From NCBI GenBank assembly GCA_900642245.1, contig CAAAJI010000253.1, positions 24,129 through 61,094 on the forward strand: a stretch of 36,966 bases of DNA. Direction: 5' to 3'. This document shows, in pieces, positions 33,725 through 36,966 of this stretch (positions within the stretch are counted from its first letter, which is position 1; each line of letters opens with the position of its first letter). The DNA comes from Fragilaria radians (lineage: Eukaryota > Bacillariophyta > Fragilariophyceae > Fragilariales > Fragilariaceae). The position numbers and the translations under genes are program-made. The notes beneath the pieces were generated by a model. The model worked only from the letters and a program-made list of their open reading frames with translations, was not told the DNA's origin and searched no databases.

Positions 33725-36245
33725 ATGGAGTTTCCGAATAGTAATAATAATATTAATACCCAACCAATACCAAATCGATGGCATACACAACGACTTCGAA
33801 ACAGTATAGTTCGGGAGACGAATGAGAAAGAAAGTGGAAGAGAATATGGTTCTGACAACAACATTCGACGACGTTCGTCTACAAGTGGGACTGTGAATTC
33901 CGATACTGTTGAAAATTACAGTTACAACAATCAAAATCATCATCATGATATTCAACAACAATTTATCCATTCTGGAACCGACAATAATTATAATCATGAT
34001 GATGATGATGATAACGATGATTTTGATGATACACTTCCGGGAGCGTATGCAGTATCAAGACATCCTCCACCTTCATCGCTGGAGATATCTCTAGGGAATG
34101 ATGTTGCATCACCTAACTATCGATGGGATTATATGGATCAAGATGATGCTTTGTTACCAATGCCTGCAACACCATTGATTCAAGACAACTATTCAACAAA
34201 CAATTATCCACAAGAGTATAGACAACAACAACAACAAGAAACATGGACAGAAGAGGGATATATCCATAATACTACAAATAATAATCGTCATACTGGACAT
34301 CACGAGGATATAATGTCGACTGCAGCTGATAGGATGGCTCCTCCTGATAATCATCCATCAAAGAAAGATAGTGGTTGTTCAATGTGGCTCTCAAGATGGT
34401 GTTGTTGCTTTGCTTATTGGTGGTTTTGGGTCATTGTGTTCATGATTTTCATTCTAACCATGGTAATTTGGATTGCCAGAAAGGATTTAGGAAATACTCA
34501 ACTACCATCAAAATCACCAGCATCCTCCTCCTCCAAGACAACAAGTAGTGGTGACAACAATTCCTTGGATTGTATCGAAATGGATACCAAAGAAGCAATT
34601 CTATCTATGGATCCCTTTCTACAATGTCATTGCTTTGGGAAAGTTCGTATCGATGAGGGAACACAAGAAGCCTATTATGAATTGCCGAGCATTCTTCCGG
34701 AGGTTTCGAAATCATCTCATCGCACTATCGTGACATCGATCGATTCCTGTGACACTACGAATCTTGCCATGATTTGGATGGCCATTGATATTTCGTACCA
34801 AGAGCGTCGAGGTATAGTAATGTCACCAACAATTCTTTCTCAACGTTACGTATTGGCCATGGTTTATACTCATTTGGGTGGACAATTTTGGTTCCAAAAT
34901 GATGGTTGGATGGATCATGAACTACCTGCCTGTGATTGGTTTGGAATATCCTGTAGTAGTTTAAGTATGAGTTCTCTAGCCCTAACAAACGATGAAGGAG
35001 GAGAACGTGGAGCCATCAAATCACTCTCACTTCCCCAAAACAATGTAACTGGGACCCTCGGGAATTTTCTAGTTGGCTTGACAGCTCTTGGAACTTTAGA
35101 TTTACAAGAGAACAACATATATGGTACAATACCCACCGAAATTTGGGATTTGAAAGATATAGGTACGTTAGTCTTTTGTGAGTTAGATTTGATGATTTGT
35201 TGATGATGATCTTATCGCATTCTCTCCAAAACTATACCTATTGCCAATTGCCTTTGTTTCTTGACTTGACGTTAGTGAACATTACGTTCGATAATAACTT
35301 CCTTACTGGAACTTTGCCCATCCCATCGTTGGGAAGTACCCTTTACCTTAACTCTTTGTCACTATCAGGGAATCAACTTTCTGGCTCACTTCCGGTTCTT
35401 TTGGAATCGACAAATCTTCACACATTAAATCTTGCCAAGAATACATTTCGGGGTACTATTCCCGATTCCTGGAGTATGTTAACAGAGCTTCGTGATTTAA
35501 ACTTATTTCAATTGGACCAAGTAACGGGTACGATACCATCTTCGTTGTTTCACTCCTTATCAAATTTACTTTCGCTTCGATTGGGAAGAACAAAGTTATC
35601 GGGTGACTTATCCAATGTCCTTGACGAATTTCCTTCCTTGGGTAAGTTGTTTGGCTGTAAGAAATGTACCAACAAATATCCTCTTCCTTTCTCACCATGA
35701 CCTACAAATAAATATTCATGTCACCATATCGAATAGAAACTATCGATCTTTCCTATACTAATTTTAGGGGAACAATATCTACGACAGTCGGGAAACTGAG
35801 CAAATTAGGTATGGATATATATGTCGTCACCTTTTGTTTGTCAATTTGACTTTTTCTCATTTTCTTCGCCACTATTTTGTGGCAACTGTTTATTCATTAC
35901 GCAGTACATTTCACAATCGGACCTGGAACATTTCAAGGAACAATACCGAGTGAGATTGGTAAATGTACAAACTTACAAGTATTGTCTCTTATGAATTCGA
36001 ATATTACAGGAGAATTGCCAATAGAAATTGCGGAACTTCGTAATCTAAAGTTGCTGGATGTGTCGTTAAACAGTGATCTATCTGGGACAATACTGGAAGA
36101 ATCCAATTACCAAACGACGTTGGAATTTATGGACCTTACCGGAACAAATATTGATTGTCCTCCCAATAGCTTTTGTACGAATCTGAATCTTCAAATTAGC
36201 ATCGCTAAGGATTGCGATTGTACTTGCTGTGATCAGCTCCGTTGA
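33725..36245 (+). CDS. LRR receptor-like membrane protein, paralog E (4 exons)
   Basis: Exons 33725-35162, 35276-35641, 35737-35808 and 35905-36245 give 738 residues ending in TGA; introns are GT-AG, phase 1, of 113, 95 and 96 bp. The longest and most diverged member. Its Asn/His/Asp/Gln-rich tail carries RWHTQRLRN (19-27), PGAYAVSR (105-112) and a degenerate WDYMDQD (134-140). A WLSRWCCCFAYWW cluster precedes the membrane span (about 231-251), so the triple Cys could be palmitoylated. DPFLQCHC at 296-303, then SIDSCDTTN, a cap with HLGGQFWFQNDGW and CDWFGISC, about 11 LRRs, and a C-terminal cluster of altered spacing (C729, C731, C733, C734). The start is the ATG at 33725. Same predicted role as the other paralogs; the retained PGAYAVSR across this divergence suggests it is functional. 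Confidence 0.87.
33995..34020 (+). repeat. GAT trinucleotide repeat in gene E
   Basis: A short (GAT)n tract encoding Asp in the N-terminal tail of gene E, at the position matching the Asp run of gene D just before PGAYAVSR. A CAA repeat encoding Gln lies further on, near 34224. Confidence 0.8.
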
Positions 36246-36521
36246 GGGACATTACATCCATTTTCAGTAGCAGATATGATTATTATTCTCGAGGAGATTG
36301 ACAGCTTTGGCAAAGAAGTGCTTGTGCTGATATACAATGATGTTTTGAGGACACGCTAATGTGCTAAGGGTTCAATATATATGATGCAGATGTATCCTTG
36401 AATACTAATGTGACTCTTCAAACCTACTTGCCACAAAGATACTGACATTTGGAGCAAGCAAAATAAAAAGTGGTTATGAAATTCGCATGAAGAAGCAGAA
36501 TTTAACTATGTTTAATATTCA

Positions 36522-36966
36522 CTAGCATACAACGGATTTGGATAGCATGAGCAGCAAATTAGCAGCCGATTCATAATCGGACGTTTCTCTCGGTAATAGC
36601 GGAGTGTTGTTCTGATAATGCATATAGAAGGACGGTTCAGATTTCATTCCTGTTGATGTGGTTGTCATTGACGTCCTTGATACTGCTCTGGGAAATGCCA
36701 TGGCTTGGATTTGCTCGAGTTGCAAGGTTTTGGCATCCACACCTATATCTTCTTCGACAGTCGATACTGCCAATTCCTTTCGTGCTCGACGTCCCTCGGC
36801 AGTCTTGGAAGACTCACAGGGTTCAACCCGATGGAGATTTAGGACCGATGAAATGTTGACAGCCGCTGCTCCCAGTTGAGCCAATTCTCGATGGACCCAT
36901 AGAGCCGTACAAGTCGAAGATAAATCACTACCAGTCGAACCACTCCCCAAGGACGTTGGTGATGGC
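36522..36966 (-). CDS. unrecognised protein, C-terminal part, cut by window edge
   Basis: The frame is open from the right edge of the window to TAG at 36522-36524, about 147 residues. It is Ser/Thr-rich at the start (SGSTGSDLSS), then contains a helix-like stretch (ALWVHRELAQLGAAA), a basic patch (EGRRARKE) and a C-terminal segment ESAANLLLMLSKS. Base composition looks more GC-rich than the intergenic DNA nearby, which supports coding. No true start codon lies within the window. It faces LRR gene E tail to tail. No domain recognised; a regulatory protein with a short C-terminal hydrophobic motif is one possibility, but that is a guess. Confidence 0.6.
   Translation of the reverse strand, partial: PSPTSLGSGSTGSDLSSTCTALWVHRELAQLGAAAVNISSVLNLHRVEPCESSKTAEGRRARKELAVSTVEEDIGVDAKTLQLEQIQAMAFPRAVSRTSMTTTSTGMKSEPSFYMHYQNNTPLLPRETSDYESAANLLLMLSKSVVC

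Noticed and set aside
1..36966. CRISPR arrays, bacterial operons or riboswitches
   Set aside because: The window is eukaryotic nuclear DNA with spliced genes; no regularly spaced short repeats were seen.

Overview
This is eukaryotic nuclear DNA, most likely from a diatom. The evidence is spliced genes with short GT-AG introns (mostly 67-123 bp), a family of leucine-rich-repeat (LRR) membrane proteins of the type expanded in diatoms, an ionotropic-glutamate-receptor-like channel gene, a PT-rich protease tail, and decayed transposons and retrotransposons. It looks AT-rich by eye; I did not measure it. Assigning it to a diatom, and probably a pennate one, is inference from protein style.

Layout. 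(1) 455-1927 (-): single-exon glutamate-receptor-like channel. (2) 4871-7097 (+): LRR receptor-like gene A, four exons. (3) 8455-8672 (+): fragment or exon of an unrecognised protein. (4) 11094-12836 (+): single-exon ribonuclease-inhibitor-type LRR protein of about 16 repeats. (5) 12999-25380: a transposon graveyard. It holds a Ty1/copia end fragment, a complete hAT element (14047-16536, with terminal inverted repeats and an 8-bp target duplication, its transposase frame broken only by four TGA codons), a decayed trypsin-like protease with a PT-rich tail, LTR-retrotransposon gag and Ty3/gypsy pol fragments in both orientations, two copies of a PIF/Harbinger-like transposase remnant, and a truncated LRR copy (gene B) running into a 20-N assembly gap. 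(6) 25844-28044, 30015-32299 and 33725-36245 (+): intact LRR genes C, D and E. (7) 36522-36966 (-): 3' end of an unrecognised gene cut by the window edge.

Central biology. A, C, D and E (655, 643, 668 and 738 residues after splicing) share one plan. Each has a short N-terminal tail without a kinase that carries three short motifs (W-x-T-x-R, PGAYAVSR, WDPTEQE), one membrane span, a Cys-rich juxtamembrane domain (DPF-x-QC-x-C), an LRR cap, 11-12 plant-type LRRs and a C-terminal Cys cluster. All twelve introns are phase 1; exon 2 is 360 or 366 nt, exon 3 is always 72 nt (one LRR) and exon 4 is 347 or 341 nt. The array points to a locally duplicating family of cell-surface recognition proteins. 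Gene B and the 5' end of C belong to a recent segmental duplication that also carries the Harbinger remnant. Signalling partners and ligands cannot be read from the sequence.
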